NCBI GenBank assembly: GCA_026261815.1
Contig: JAMPIT010000258.1
Location: 16,820,501-16,884,500, forward strand
Direction of reading: 5' to 3'
From: Monarcha castaneiventris obscurior
Lineage: Eukaryota; Chordata; Aves; Passeriformes; Monarchidae
DNA: 64,000 nucleotides
This document shows positions 39,901-54,900 of this stretch, one piece after another (positions within the stretch are counted from its first letter, which is position 1; each line of letters starts with the position of its first letter). A program made the translations under genes and the position numbers. The notes under the pieces are model-generated. The model worked only from the letters and a program-made list of their open reading frames with translations. It was not told the DNA's origin and did not search any database.

Positions 39901-42900
39901 GAACTGTGTGATCTTTGGATGTATTAGCCAGAGTCATGAAATAGATTACTTTTCTGCACTTCTTTTATGTCTCACAACAAGGTGTTATAAAAATCCACAT
40001 GCAATTCTGGGATCCCTAACTTAAGCAGAAATATGAAAAGGGAATAGGAGAGAGCAATAAAATGATGGAGCATGGATGGTTTGATCAGTCAAACAACAGA
40101 AAACTAAGTCAGATGCATTTACACTAAGAAGTGAACACAATTTGAATTGTGTGACAGCTATCCAAAAACTCCCAACTGAGCATTAGGGGATTCACCATTT
40201 CATAAGATCCCAACTACTTTTTTGAGAGATGTGTATCAATCAAATAATGGAAGTAGGATGGCATATGAAGTCTGTGCTGAAGTAAAAATAATGCAAAATG
40301 AGTAGTACTCACTTCTCACCTACAAAATCATATTGTTTGAAGTAACCTGTAAACTTCCCCCTCTCTTTTTTTAAAATGTCAGTTTGCGTAGAAGATTGAC
40401 CTTAACTCAGCTACTCTCTTGTTATCTTACTAGATGATAAATGATTCATATGCAATGCTTACTGCACTTATCTAGGTATTTCTAATGTACTGATCACAGC
40501 ATTATCTAAGCATTACACAATTTAGAGAAATGACTGCTCTAACTTTTAATGAATATAATGCCTGCTGCACTAGAGGAAATATAACAAAAATTCTTTATGC
40601 AAGCTCAGTGAAATTTATTTGCACATTCCATATATAAAGAGATGAAAAAGATACAACTGGTTGAGAAATCATAGGGAAAAGGTGGCTTTGACACAATACA
40701 GCAAAATCATTTCAAAGGAAATATTTCAGAGGGAAGAAACACAATAGCAACACCAAGTTTTAAAAAAAGTAAACCAGAGAGTAACTAGCTTGTAACTTAG
40801 TAAAAATAACCAAGAAAAACTCTGCAGCAGAATTCAGACAGAACAACAGTATGTGAGTATAGAAAGGTCAGACTACAGTAAGACATTATGTTTTCTTGGC
40901 TTTGGGAAATCATGAAGAACAGTAATTTCTGGTTTTCTCATCAAGGGAGCAGCAAGTTCATGGGATGGTGAAAGCTCCAAAAGGAACTGAAAGAGTAAGG
41001 AACAACACAGAGGCCAAAGGATGCATGTTGAGATCATACAGTGACATGGTAGCAGTAAATATTTCTGGTTTTAAGATTTACATAAAGGGAGTAAGAGTTT
41101 TACAATAAATCCTTCAATACTGATCATAGCAGAAGAGTAATCACAGAAAAAAAAAAGGTTGCTGGTATCAAAATATGCATTTTTTTGGATGGAGGATGTT
41201 TTCAATCTTGTCTGTTAATGGGTAAGAAGTACCAATTACAAGGGAAAAAAACCCAGAAGTCAGAGTTAAAAGGAGTGTTTTGCCTTTAACGTGGTATTTG
41301 TACAGAAGGAATTATTAACAGCTCACAAGTATGCACACAAGGTAGATTTAAGGCTTTGCTCATACAGGAATTCAGCAATATAGCATTATCCCACTTGGCA
41401 AGGCAGTGCCCTGTAGTCACAGTATGCTAATGAAGAAACAGAGGAAGAAAAAAACCTCACTGAGTACAAAATCTACTCAGTATCAAGTTTCACATTTAAT
41501 GCCATCACTTGTTACCTGGATTTCTAATTCAGCAATATGCTGCTGGAGTTCTGCCACAGCTGCAATGCGGTCTGCCTCACGGAGCCGTGCTGCCATCACT
41601 TCTTCTTTACTCTGAAAGAAGTCAGAAATGGGAGCTAACTAGTACCAGTTCTAGCTGATTAAAAACTGGGCACTGCTTTTACCCAAAATCCTAAGTAGAG
41701 AAAACTTAATACACTGCTGTGCAAACTACCACTATTCTAAGAACTCAAATTTAATTTTAACCCATAGGAGAATGTAATAATCTAATATAAACTCTAAACT
41801 ATAATAATCTAAAAAAAAAAAAAAAATCTGTGCAGTTTTGAAAACTTGCTGTTACCAATTTCCAGGTCCAGAAAACAACTGTCTTGTTTTCCAGAAATAT
41901 TATACTGTAAATTAAGAAAAAGAATAAACATAACAAAAAAACTCCAGCTCATGCTCTAATTTTGGACTTTATAGAAACAGCAAAGCTACACAAGAGTTAG
42001 TTATTTCATAGTTTCCTTTGTCCTAAAAAATAATTTAAAAAAAAGAAACAAAAGCATATGTATTCTCAACCTCATTTAGTCCAGCTGTCTTAGTCACAGT
42101 ATATAACAAAGAGAGTTTAGAATAAAATACTAATGCACATAACCTACAATCAGTCTCCCACTGTAAGTTTAACCTACAGGTCTGTCTATAAATGATAGGT
42201 AATTTGAGTTTGAACAAGAGAGAAAGAAATGTTCTGTTTTATGAGGCAAGTCCTCAGGACTTCAGAGCAGTAAACAGTATTATATTGTCAGTAGCCTGGT
42301 ACAACCACAGAGAGAAAGTAATGTTAGATAATTAGTGAGCAATACTATCAACTGACGAGCAAACAGCTCTGTGGAAGAGACAGATTAGGCTCAGGTACAT
42401 CTACTTTTATAGCAGACTCATGTAACTAAACTGTATTTACTGCAAATCAGTTCCAGTACTTAAGTTATTTTAATGTGTGCTTAACTAACAGTACTCAACC
42501 ACCCTTCATTAGACAGTATGGTTGAGATCGAATCAAATATATCAAAGCTTATCTAAAGAAGCTACTTCAAAACATGCTATTTGTTTGGGTTATTTTTAAA
42601 AAAATATTCCCATAACAGAGGTGTATCATCCACAGGATCCAATTAACTGCATTTGTAATCAGTGGAGGACATTTCAGAGAAATCTATCTAATGTGCTAGC
42701 CAAAGTTTAGCCATTCTTGCTATATTCTGTTGCATGATTGTTCAAATGAAGCCAAACCGACAAGTCCACAGGATTGCATGTATTTAACTGAAAGCTGGAG
42801 GAAAGACTGGCTTGGTTTGACTTTGGTATTGGAGATGAGTCAATAGTGTTGCTCTAGATGGCACTGATGCTTTATCTCAAACAGAGCATGTTCTCAATAA

Positions 42901-45900
42901 TTACCACAGAAGTTGATATGGTAGGAAAGACAAGACTGGGTGGGGGCACAAATCTTAGGTTGTAAATGCTTTAGCACAACTGATTAGAAAGATCAGTGGT
43001 AAATTTCAAGAAACAATTTGAAATTGAGTCCTTGCTGTAGAAGCAGTAGTCAGGTAAAAAGGGAAAAACATAATACAAACCAGTGACAAAAACAGTTGCC
43101 ATACAGGTGGTATGAGATGCAACTGGCTACAAAAATTTTAATTTCTGCTTAAGCATTTCAAGCCATCTTTTAAAAAAAATACAAGCTCCTGAAATAACAT
43201 ACGAGTTTGTTATGCATAAAACAACTGGGGAGTAGAAAATCCAAATTTTTTTTTTTTGAGACAGTAGAATATTGCTACCTAACCAAGACAAAAATAAAAT
43301 TAGAGCATGATTTTAAACAACTTGAAAAAACAGGAAGAAAAAACCCAAAATCAGTTACTAATAGAATCAGGAATAATTGTTGTTGTTTCTGATAGATAAT
43401 GAAATATTACTTGTAAAACATCTTACAGTGTAAATTGTAATCTCTTTTCTATTGGCTACAAAACAAGTTCCAGGATCTAATGTTAGTGTATGTCAGTAAA
43501 GATACTTCACTGGCTATTGACCATAGCTAATTTCAGAGACTCTTTATCTAAAGAGTATGACTGGTGCTCTATTACTGTCACACTTTTCTCTAGCCCATGC
43601 TAGAACATTGTTCTACAAGTGTATTATCCCACTGAGAACAGTTGTGGCTGCTAACTCATTAATCAGGTTAGAGCATATTGCTCTCTTTATAGTCAACATA
43701 AAAACAGAATATTGACTACACACTCTCAGTCCTCAGTCTCTTAAGGATTAATGAGCACTTTCAGTATCAAAAATCAAACAAAGTAAGTTATGGGTTATAT
43801 GAAAAAGACATCACCAAGATTGTGATTATTAAAAAAAAAAATCAGTAAAAATAATCTCAGCATTAAAAAAAATAGTACTCAGGAAACCAGAGATTATGGC
43901 AAACAAGAAAGTCAGTAAAAGCAATTTCTTGTAGTTAAGATTCAGTGTCTTTTTTCCTAAAAGCTTGTGATGGAGTTTAATGAGTCAGCAGAAGTCACCT
44001 ATTTGCTGCACTGTGGATTTGGGTCCCACTAGAAAGAAATGGAACTGGCAAGACAGCAAGAAAAATGAAAACCTGAAAGAGTCTGTTGTTGAGGAATGTC
44101 TTTTTATATTATACACAGACACTTTTCTGAGCAGAACCATGCTTTGAAGTTTATCTTTGTGGGACCAGAAAGAAGCAGCTCTATCAAAACCTCAAGTTGT
44201 TTTTGTGAGATGGTAAATTCAAGATGATATTGTCAAAATCAGTAAAAAGAATTTTGCTTTTATGATTTATGCTTCTCAGTTAAGACACAATTTTACACAA
44301 CAATGGCAGACAAGACTAAAATGTACATATATATTAGCACTCCTCAGGATATTGTTTACCTTGCATTCAATCTCTGCTTGTCTACGTTTTGCTTCATTCA
44401 ACTGAGTCAGAAGTCCTTTGTTCTGTGCAGAAAGATACTGCACCTTCTCCTGTAGGCTGGTAACCTCTTGCTCTGCCCTTCGTAAATGATTACTATTGAT
44501 CTGATTCTGATATTTATGACAAAAAAAGGAAACAAAATATGTGTTAAGGAAAGGTTATTAATCTAACTCCCTGAAGTCTGACAAAATAGAGATCATTTAC
44601 CATAAAAAACTTCTGATGAAAAAGCATTCAGAGTTTTCCAAGTGTAATCAGAAGAGTTTGCATGACATTTTGTTTATGACCAGGATATTCAAATTGTTCT
44701 TAAACAACAGATGACTCATTGTAAGAACATTATTGCAAAGCTCCAAGAGATCTGTTTTTCCCAATTTGTTGCCTAGGTAAGGCAGATTTTGTGAACTTGC
44801 ATCCCAACTACACTATGCATCTGGGAAAGATCAGGTGTATTAGAAATACTGTGCACGTTTTTCTGTCCAGTGAATTCCTGAAAGCAACACGGCACCTTAG
44901 TTGAGATCAGTGCACAAGTACAAGTCGTAGCACTTGTACCTGAAGCTGTGCACACCATGCCGTGAGAATGGCATTTCTCTCAGATGACAGCTAAACAGCA
45001 TAAGCACATACAAAGACTCAATGTGTAACACTGAAGTGAGAAGCACCTAAATACACATAAGCCAGACAGCAGAATCTCTATGCCCCCTACTGACCAAAAC
45101 AATATTGACACTTCAGGGAAAATTTTAAAAGGTAAGGCAGGAAGAAACTTAGGCAGTTGGTATAAAGTGATGCCTGTGTCAGAAAGAAGCCTTCATATGC
45201 CTTGCAGCTGGTTAATCTCTCTTCAATAGCACGTCCTTACATGCTCTCTGGGTTTCTGGAATTGCTGAACCATGTCAAGTAAAGCTGTTGTTTGTTTAGT
45301 TTTTTGGATGCATAGATCTCTTTCAAAAAAGTTACATTTAGCAGGTGTTTCATGGGGAGATTTCTTAGAAGTCTATTAAAAATCTTTCTCAATCATCAGC
45401 ACATTTTACTTACTAACTTGATAATATAGTATGAACTCACCACTTTAGTGCACTTTCATTTCAGGTGCTTAGCAACTTAATAGTTGTACAGAAAGAATCT
45501 TGGCAACCAAGGTATGATTGTCTTTTCTGCACAAGCCTCAGCAGGGGTAACCCGTGCTTTTCTATTCTGGCATATAAAAGGCAAACCTCGTGCTAAAAAA
45601 CCCTGACCAATACACAGCTGCTTTGCTGAGTCCACAGCTTAGTAACCAGATTCGTGACCTCAGCAGAAAATCTAGTATCAGCAGTTGTCACCTCAAGAAA
45701 GCACACACTGCCATCTAAACATTACTATTATCAGAATTGCCAGTTAGGTTTGTGAAATTTAAAACACCCTAAAAATACTTTTGTTGTTACTACACCTGTT
45801 AACATTTAATGAATTAAGACGCACACACATTCAGAATCTAGCAACTAATCCAAATGAGAAATTCAGAAAGCATAGTCTTGGAAAATATTAAAGAGGAGAA

Positions 45901-48900
45901 AATAAAGTTGTACTGTGTGCACTGGATTCTCCCATCCTCGTCTAACAGACGTAAAAAGACCCCGCATTTTGGAACTAAAGTCCTGCCTGTAGACAGTGAA
46001 GATCCTCATCAGGCATCTACCATTTAACACCAAACTTCCAGCACCCAGCTCAATTCACATGTACTAGCATTCAATAACATACCTGTGTTTCCATCTCCAT
46101 CATTCTTTGTTTGGTCTCCTTCAGTTCAGCCTGAGTTTCTGCTTCTCTCAACCGCACTGTCATCAGCTCATCCTGTAGCTCATTCACTGCATTTTTTCTG
46201 GGAGGATCTTTCCATCTTCCAGTGGTACGAGCTAGATGACGCTAGAAAAACAGCATAACTTTTGCTCATAATGCCTGATCCTTCCTGGTGTTTCCTTACT
46301 TCACTTAAGGTCTCAGAGTTATATGGGGACGAATAGCTAGAGTTCTCCTGTTGGTCCTAAAAGCTAGAAACCCATGGAAACTCACTGGTTTTAAGAATAG
46401 ACAATTAAAAAGCTGAACGCATTCATTCCCAACTACAGTAAGTCAGTGAATTCCAAGTATATCCTGAGACTTTTGTCTATTTCTAGCCCTTTTTAACAGT
46501 TAGGAAAGTAGGAGTACTGATCAGGTACTTCCCTCCTACCATTACAGTTACCTGGTAGCACCAGCCCTCTGCCATCTATAACCTAGGCACCAACTTCTAA
46601 CATACTTTTTAGGTTAAGTTTCTTGTGACAGCTGAATTTAAGGATTTTCTCACCTCAGCAGTTCAATCCACAATCATTAGTTTCTACTTGAACTTAGTAT
46701 CTCAAAATTTTATAGTCTTTTGCTTTATCACTGAAAATAAAAACTCATAAAAGTATATTGCTACCCATACCTGCCAGTGTTCTTCCAAATCTTTGACTTG
46801 CTGCCTTAGTTCTTTGAGACCCATCAAAGATTCTGCTTCTCTTAATTTTACTGCAATCAATTCTTCTTGTAGTCTGGCAACATTCTCCTCATCAGGGAGG
46901 GAGCTGTTCCTCTGCAACAAGGACCATCCTCTTAAATATGTAGTTGAATAAAATTGTGCTTAGTGAAACCCACTCCAAGAACATAGACATGGAACAATAA
47001 CTAAGAAAACTTTAAGTGCACATCCTCTACAAAATAAAAACCATCAAAAAATCTAAGCTTCTGGATATAGTGAGTGCGTATAAATAACTTCTAACTGCCA
47101 ACTACAAAAGAAAATTATAAGGTAGTAGTTCTAGGTATTCTGACTTCAAGATTTCCCTGAATGGGATCCCTAACAAAACATCATATTTACAGTATTTGAA
47201 CACATCATTAAAAATACGGAGAGGAACCTGAAAGGTTTTGTTCTAGTTGACAAAAAGTAAAGCAAACAAGGAACTGAAATTACACCTTAAAGCTATAACT
47301 TTTGTTTAGGTTTACAGGAAAAATAAAAAATGGAACTTTAGGAAGTAAGTCATCATCCTTTGAAAAGGAGAACAGATATGCTGACAAAGGAACCATCTGT
47401 TAATATTTACAAACAACAAGCAGTCAAGAAGAGGTCTTTGGAGATGAAAGCGCAAGACACATGAGGAAAAAGTAGAAAGATGAGAGAAGGCTAAACAGAA
47501 AACATGAAAACACCAAGAAAAGCAAAACATGAAATCCTAATAATGGAAATCTGGGAGAAAAACGAGGTGAAGAAAATGGACAGGCTGTCTGACTACAATA
47601 TCCCTACAGCAAATCACTGGTCACGAAATACTCAAAGTTGAACTGTTCTTCATCACTTTCTACTTTATTTCCCAGTAGTTGTTTTCAGTAAAGTCATGTG
47701 TTTTTGCAGATCTGTAATACTGTGACAGTTGTCAGGTTTTCTTGAGAGTTGAGTAAAGCACATGATTAACATTAACAGAACACAGCACAACAGCCATTTA
47801 TTAGCATTCCATGTTTAAAATCATGGGATCTGAGTATTAGCAAATACAGGAAATGAGAGGCTATGTTTCTCAATGTTTATGGCACTGTCAGAATGGCCAT
47901 GCAAGTCTCGGGTTATTCAGCAGAAGTTCCCCAGACTCACGACCCATCATTAACAGCAGTAAAGAGCTGTATTGTAGGAATTTAAGGGAGTTCAGCCACT
48001 TTCTCATGTGTGTAAGTTCATCGTGACTGACTGAAATATTGCTGTACATCTGAGTTTGCCTGGTACACTGGAACTGACCCCACTACCCCAGTTTTTCTTC
48101 ACAGATAAGTTTTCATTGTATGCTGTATCCATGCTGATGAAGATTAAGTAGCCTCCTGAATTTTGAAAAATACCTTATATCATAAATTCTTACCAATAGT
48201 CAATACAGTAAAAACTACCACACTACTAAGCCCATCAGACACTCATCAAGCCCCTCAGATAATTGAAAAATAAATCTTGATTTCAGTGGGTTAATCTAAT
48301 TAGCTAGTAAGTTCTAGCCAAAGCCTGGGTATATAGCTCATTAAAGTTTCCTAAGGAAACTAATTCCAAAGCCAGTACAACAGGATCTGAAAAGCATGCT
48401 TTATGTCAGGTCAATTATTGGGGTTTTTCTTCTTTTGCTATTTTATCTTGCAGTTAAATTTTGCTGCAAAGAAAGGTGAATGTTTGACAGTCGGTTTGAG
48501 TACAGCTTGAACTCTGGCATGAATAAGTTACAAGCTAGCATGGCACCCAAAAAGCAGCAGAGCATCTGATACTGAGCAGTGAAGGGATTCTTTCCCTGCC
48601 CATAATGGAATGGGAGTGGAAGATACTCAGTACCTAGGAATGGTAATATTGAACCCTTTCCTCTTCCCCTCCCAAACTAGTTTCACATAATCTCAATGCT
48701 CACTTAAGCCCACTGCTAATATATCAAAGGATATAATTTTGAAACAATTGATGTTTCCTGTCAAGACTTCACCAGAATCCAAGTTTTCCACTACAGCAGG
48801 CTTCAGGAATAGAAGAAAAGTGATCTGTTATTCACAAAGCTTTCCCAGTGCAAACAGACCTTAGTCTTATTGTACTTTGAGATTTGAAAAGCGTCTTGCA

Positions 48901-51900
48901 ATCACAGAAGCATAGAAGAGAGGTTCTAGAGCATAGCTCTGCAAAGAATTACAAGGACCTGTAGTCTGTTTTGAGTGCTGTTCTGTATAGAGGGTCCTGG
49001 TTTGATTTACCTTTTCCATCTCTAGAACTTTATCTTGCATCTCCTTCAGGGCACAATGAGATTCTGCTTCACTCAGCCTGGCTTGGACAAGCTCTTTTTC
49101 CAGCTGTAGCACAAAGTCTTCACTGTATCGTGAACTGCATTTATGCTACAAAGTTTGCAGAAATATATTTAGTATGAAGCACAGATTGTTTGAAAGGGGT
49201 TTTATATACCAGATTTGGTGGGAAAAGTACATTCAAATACTTCAGATCAGAAATACCAGCATAAGTGCTTACCTTATACAAGCCTATTAATATGTCAATG
49301 CAGACTTGTACCAAACATATCCCCACTGCTCTGCCTCTCAAACAACTGTACCTCCACACAGCCAAAAGTATGTGACAAAACTGAGACTGCTATTAGTACT
49401 GACAAGCAACAACTCACATTTTTCTGTCATTGTCAACCAAATTGAAAGATTCTCAAATGACCTGTGATTATTTTGTGATATATAGAAAAAGGTGCTTAGG
49501 GAAGACTAATTAATTACAAGGTTAATACAAGTATCACTCCATCCCTACTCACTTAAACTCCAATTCAACAGATTCCTTCCATAATCTTGGATTTAAAATA
49601 AAACTATGTGTGCTTCAATGCACAATGACTTTGGTTTGCCCCTTTCTTCACTCCAGCTCTTGGCTCTCATTTGCTCACACTATACATATTCCTTCTGAAA
49701 TTCAGATACATCCAACCGAAGTATTTATATTCAAAAGACTCACTTAACTTTTTTCCCCCCAATCAATAGTTAAAAAATACATTTTATTTCTTCCCTGGGT
49801 CACTTTAAATTACTTGTCAGTTTGACAGATTGTCAAACTTGCTTGATAGTCAACCTAAATCAGCATTTAAATTTCTGATTGAAGAAAACAGTGGGTGCTG
49901 AAATCCTCAAAGTGTAGTTATTTAGTTACTGTGTTTACATAGCTACCCTGAAAATTAAGTTTAGAGGAAAATAACTTAATATATTTTTGGTGTCATTAAA
50001 CACATTGTGAAATACAAGTACTATGCCTGGATTCATAGATTAGTTTTAATTAACAATTCAACTTTTAAGAGATTATTCATTATACTAAAATTCACCTCTG
50101 TCTTTATGTTTGCATCAAACAATTTAGTTTTCTGCATCTAAAAAGCAGTAAAAAATGAACAGAAGTCTTCAATTCCACATGCTTCTGTTAGGGTGTGACA
50201 TTCCCTGACTTTTAATGTACAAATAAGAGGCAAACAGGTCAAAAAAGGATTTAAATGTAACTACATGGTCAAGGAAATAATTTTTTCATTTGCTTTTATA
50301 CTTCTGCATGCCAACTAAACCTTTTGTCATGACTTACAGTACAATCCAAATTCAAAATCTACACTACTCTTAGCGTTACAGTTTGCTGTATTTCTTGTAT
50401 CTATGTGCCTGCAGGAAGCTGTAATGGAGGGGATATGTACAAAGCATTAAAAGGCAAAGACAGCTCAGGCAGGCAGTGTTTAGTGTCATTGACACCATCC
50501 ACTTAAGCACTAGGCCTACTTAACTGCACACCTGAACACACACAGAACACAGATATAGTAGGATCCTTGTACATTAAAATTAATTTTCTCTTATACAATA
50601 CTAATCTAATTCATATTCATTTTCAACCCACACAGTGGTTTTGTCTCAGCAAGTAGTGGAGGCAGACCTGATTTGAGTGTAAGCAAGAGGATGGTGGTCA
50701 ATGCTGATTCATTTCTACAGTTGCTTCATATCATGTAGCAACACAAGTACCACATGTAACACCATGCAAAGGCAGAAAAGAGGCAACAGCTCTTTTTTAT
50801 TCCCCAGCTGTTTGTACAAGTTCATGCCATGATACACACAGCAATTTAGATGGACTCTACATTTCTAGTTCCAGATTCTGTTTGTGGTACAGATGGAATG
50901 AGAACAAATGCAGTGTTCTCTCTCTTGCAAGGTAAGAAGTTCGCTAGTATTTTCCACGACATGGAAAGAAAACAGCAGATTTGAAGAGCTGAATACATGC
51001 TGATTTTCCAATAATGTAAGTGTATTCTATAAAAATCTAATTGATGTTTATCAAATAATTAGTAATGGAGAATGTAAGAAAAGTTATTAATACAGTTTCA
51101 GGCATGAGTCATGCCTTCTTTAAAGCTGTCTTTAGATTTTGCCTGCATAAGGAATATGCTAAGAGTACTTACTTATTTAGCCACAACAAACTCTAAGTCA
51201 AGTCTTGATATACTGCAAAAAACCCCAGCCAAGATCAGAACGGACTGAAGAAAACAAGACTTACAAATTGCAAGTTGTGAGTTTTACTACTTAGTAAAAC
51301 AAAGCACAATTTCAATAATTTAGTATATAAAGGTAACACAAGTTTATAGTTAAAACAATGTTTGAAAGCAACTTTTAAATTGACTGCAAGAAAAAAATCT
51401 GCTTTTATATATTTGCCCTAAGCCCCAGAATTTCTGACCAAAGCCACAATGCAAATACAGATTTTTCAGGCACCAGCCAAACATTTTAACCACATTAACA
51501 CCTTGCCTATGTTGAAGAGACATGTAATATAAAGGACTAAAACTGTAGATCTACAGCCATTTAATTCTGAAAGAAACAAGTCCTTGCTTGGCTCCACACA
51601 ACTGGATTTATTTCCACCCAAATTTTCTTAAACATAACCATACCAAATATTATTTGGGCTGATGACAGATATAATTACACAATGTTTCTCCAGTACACTA
51701 TACTGAAGAGCAATTAATAGATGATTCAGCAGCTGCCCAGCTAACTTTGTTTACACATTTAAGAATTCTGTACTTCATTAAATACAGAATTCTTATTTTC
51801 TGCTTTTTGGTTGCAAATCAGAACACAGTATTAGGAAAGTATACTGTAAAATAAAATGAAGCCTTCCATAAAGTTGCAACACTCATTTACAAGCATATAT

Positions 51901-54900
51901 TCCCAACATCAATTACTATGTTCTTAATTATTATCTGTCATTTTAGCATGAGTTCCTGAAAAGAAACTATGCATTATGAAGTTGCTGTAACAATAACCAA
52001 ATACATCACTATAAATTACCTTGCAAAATGCATATGCTTCCATCTGAATGCTTAGTCAATTAAAATTCTATCTTCACATAATATAGCTGAAGAGCCTATT
52101 TAAAAATAAGATGTGAACTAATTTTAGCTTGATTAGCCTCCAATTAATCAGATTCAATTTTAAAGCATTCTGACTGATGAACTGGGTAATCATTGACAAG
52201 TACAGTGTCACTGGGAAAGATGAGATTTGCATTCTGGAGGTGTTTACATTCAGCAAGAAGCTACCCTTCTCATTTAGAAACACAAGGGCAAAAAGAACAG
52301 AGAATAAAACCTTCAGCACGTAATTATCAGGAGTAAGTTACAATAGGCTGACTACCCTTTCCCCTAACTCCTCAAATACCATTGCTCTTAGCATGCCTCA
52401 GAAGAAAATCTGTATTTTGTTCAAGTCAGGCACAACTTCCTCTATGCAGTTCTTGATTTACTAGCGGTAGGAGGAAGAAGCCACCTTCCTCTTAATCATT
52501 TGGTAACCCACCATGACTTGCCTTTGGCAAGTTTCTTCATTTAAAGACTAGACAAGCCAAAGACAGATTACTATCATTCATTAGTATCATGATTACTTCT
52601 TTAAGTAGACTCCACACTTCATCATGAAGTCATTCTGGTTCAGCTAAAAACTCCCTATAAGTACTTTAGCACAGGAAGAAATAAACTTGTGTGTAATTTG
52701 GGCTTCTGGTGTTGGACTTTGATCAAAAGAATACTCCTCTACCCATCTCTGTATTCAGAAGTGCTGCAGGGGAGAATTTCTTCAGACACAAATCCAGGAA
52801 GTACCTTCAATAGTTACTGTTAAGCCACCCAACCTATGCTATTCAATCTCACACAGATAGCATAAACCCTTGATAATACTCAAATACAAATGCATAACCT
52901 TTTCACAAGGGTATGTTAACCTTCTTAGAAATACTATTGTTTAGATAATTTTTGCTACCAACAAAACAGTGGGTTTTTTTAATCCCACAGTATTGCTCAG
53001 AAGAGGCAGTTGCAAGTACCTTTAGGCAGTTCTTTTCATACATTTCTATTCAGATATTCATGTCCAAACAATAATGTTTCTATCATGGTGAAACAACCAA
53101 TCTGAGACTGAAAAAGATGTCGATGATAAAATATGTACAATAGATGCTATATCTTTAAATAAGAATAGATAAACTATGCAGTCATTTACAAGTTTACAGT
53201 GCAATCATTTTTGCTAATAAAAAAGCTGAAATAATTAGAGAAGAAAACATTAAATCAGATACTCGCAAGACAATATTGTAAAGGAGTATTGCCAAGTACA
53301 AAGCTATTGGCACTAGCAAGTGGCAAAAAATCACCAGTGTACACTAAAATGCCAGAATTCCAAACAAATCCATGCATTCCCACCAGGTGGCGCCCTAAAT
53401 GCACGCAGCTGCTTCTATTTGTTGCTCCCACTTCCACGCTTGGAAACAGCTAAAAGCCTGTTCAGTTACACATCTTACTGATGCAGCAGAATCTAGCGAA
53501 CGCTCCTTACCTAAACCATTTTAACACTTAACCACTTTAACACACGCTGTATAATTCTGATGGGTCTCAAAACCACAGAGCTATTCCTTACACTTTAGAA
53601 TAAGCCAGCTATTAGGCACAAATCTGTCTCTAACCATATGGATTTACAGTCTCAGTTTCACACAGTCAGATGACTTCCTATAGCCATGTTCATGTTTACA
53701 TAGAAAAAAGCAATGCTGCAAGCATGGAAAGAAGGAAGTATGCTCATAATTTGACTTACTCTCCATTCCTGCTGTACTTGCCCAGTTGTCTGCCATCACA
53801 GATCCAACCCAGCCAATTTTGCAATCCACAGTTATCTAAGGTTTTGCTCAGGAGCAGTTCCCATACCTAGGCAACCTCTCAAACCTCCCCATCATTGCTA
53901 CTCAGTAAGGTCCCAAGCAAAATTAAAGGCATTAGCTTTAGAAATCATATTCCCACCAATTAATGAATAAATAAATAATAGTATCTTAGTCTTCTAATTT
54001 GCATACAGATTATTAACATGGATGCCTCTAAAAAACACATCCAAAGGTGTGTGTACTATTGTAATCAGACAATAAACAGCTGGGTGTCCAAAAGTCTAAA
54101 AACACTTCTCATTGCATTTCACTTGAAAGATTACAATATATCTAAACATGTTTGAAAACATCACTAAACCATCCCCATCTTCCTAATCATAATTTCTTCA
54201 TATTTTCCCCCAAAGAAATTATTAGTTCTATAAAAAGCAGCATTTCACATGAGAGAGTAACAGCTCCATAATCACTTCTTGTGACTGTTCTAAAATACAT
54301 ATTTTTTACACTGAAATGCATTAAACAGACATCATAAACTAGTTCTAGAATGTTGCATTTAAGTTGTGATTTCTTTTCAGTCTAAAAGGGAATCTCATCT
54401 TTACCTTTCAATAGGAGACACAGGTATTTCTAGAGCTTTGGTGGAAGAGGTGTAAAACAAACTGCTATACTGACCTTAAGAAATCTGGTGAGTAGCTGCA
54501 GTATGCTGTAGTTCTAATAAGTCATATTTCATACACCTGACATTCCCAAGACTCCAGACAAGTACTCGGATACTTACTTAAAAACAATATGAGGACATTC
54601 ACATCAACACTAGTAGTGCACAGTTTATTCAGCAAGTGAAGATGCTAAAATGCTTCCCCCTGTACCCCCAAAGAGAAGATACTGAGCACTTTAAGTGTCT
54701 TAAGGGAAGTAACTTCAGTCTCACAGCAAGAGTCTGAAGCCTTACATATTTTACTAAATGAAACCCCCAATGCACACAAATACAGTACTACACAGGCTAC
54801 TAAAAATTATTTTCCTGCTCCATATGCACATAAACCCACACGTTTTAATCAAATTCTGTAGTTCCAAAATCAGGGACAACACTCTTCTCCTTCAGCAAGC

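Larger units (their letters stand above)
30570..41515 (-). other. EVI5: EVI5 intron (10.9 kb) with CR1 fragments
   Basis: It holds three CR1 fragments, at 33569-33754 (minus), 36818-37298 and 37437-38172 (both plus), and an 18-base poly(A) run at 32886-32903. The remainder shows no recognised exon or repeat. Confidence 0.75.
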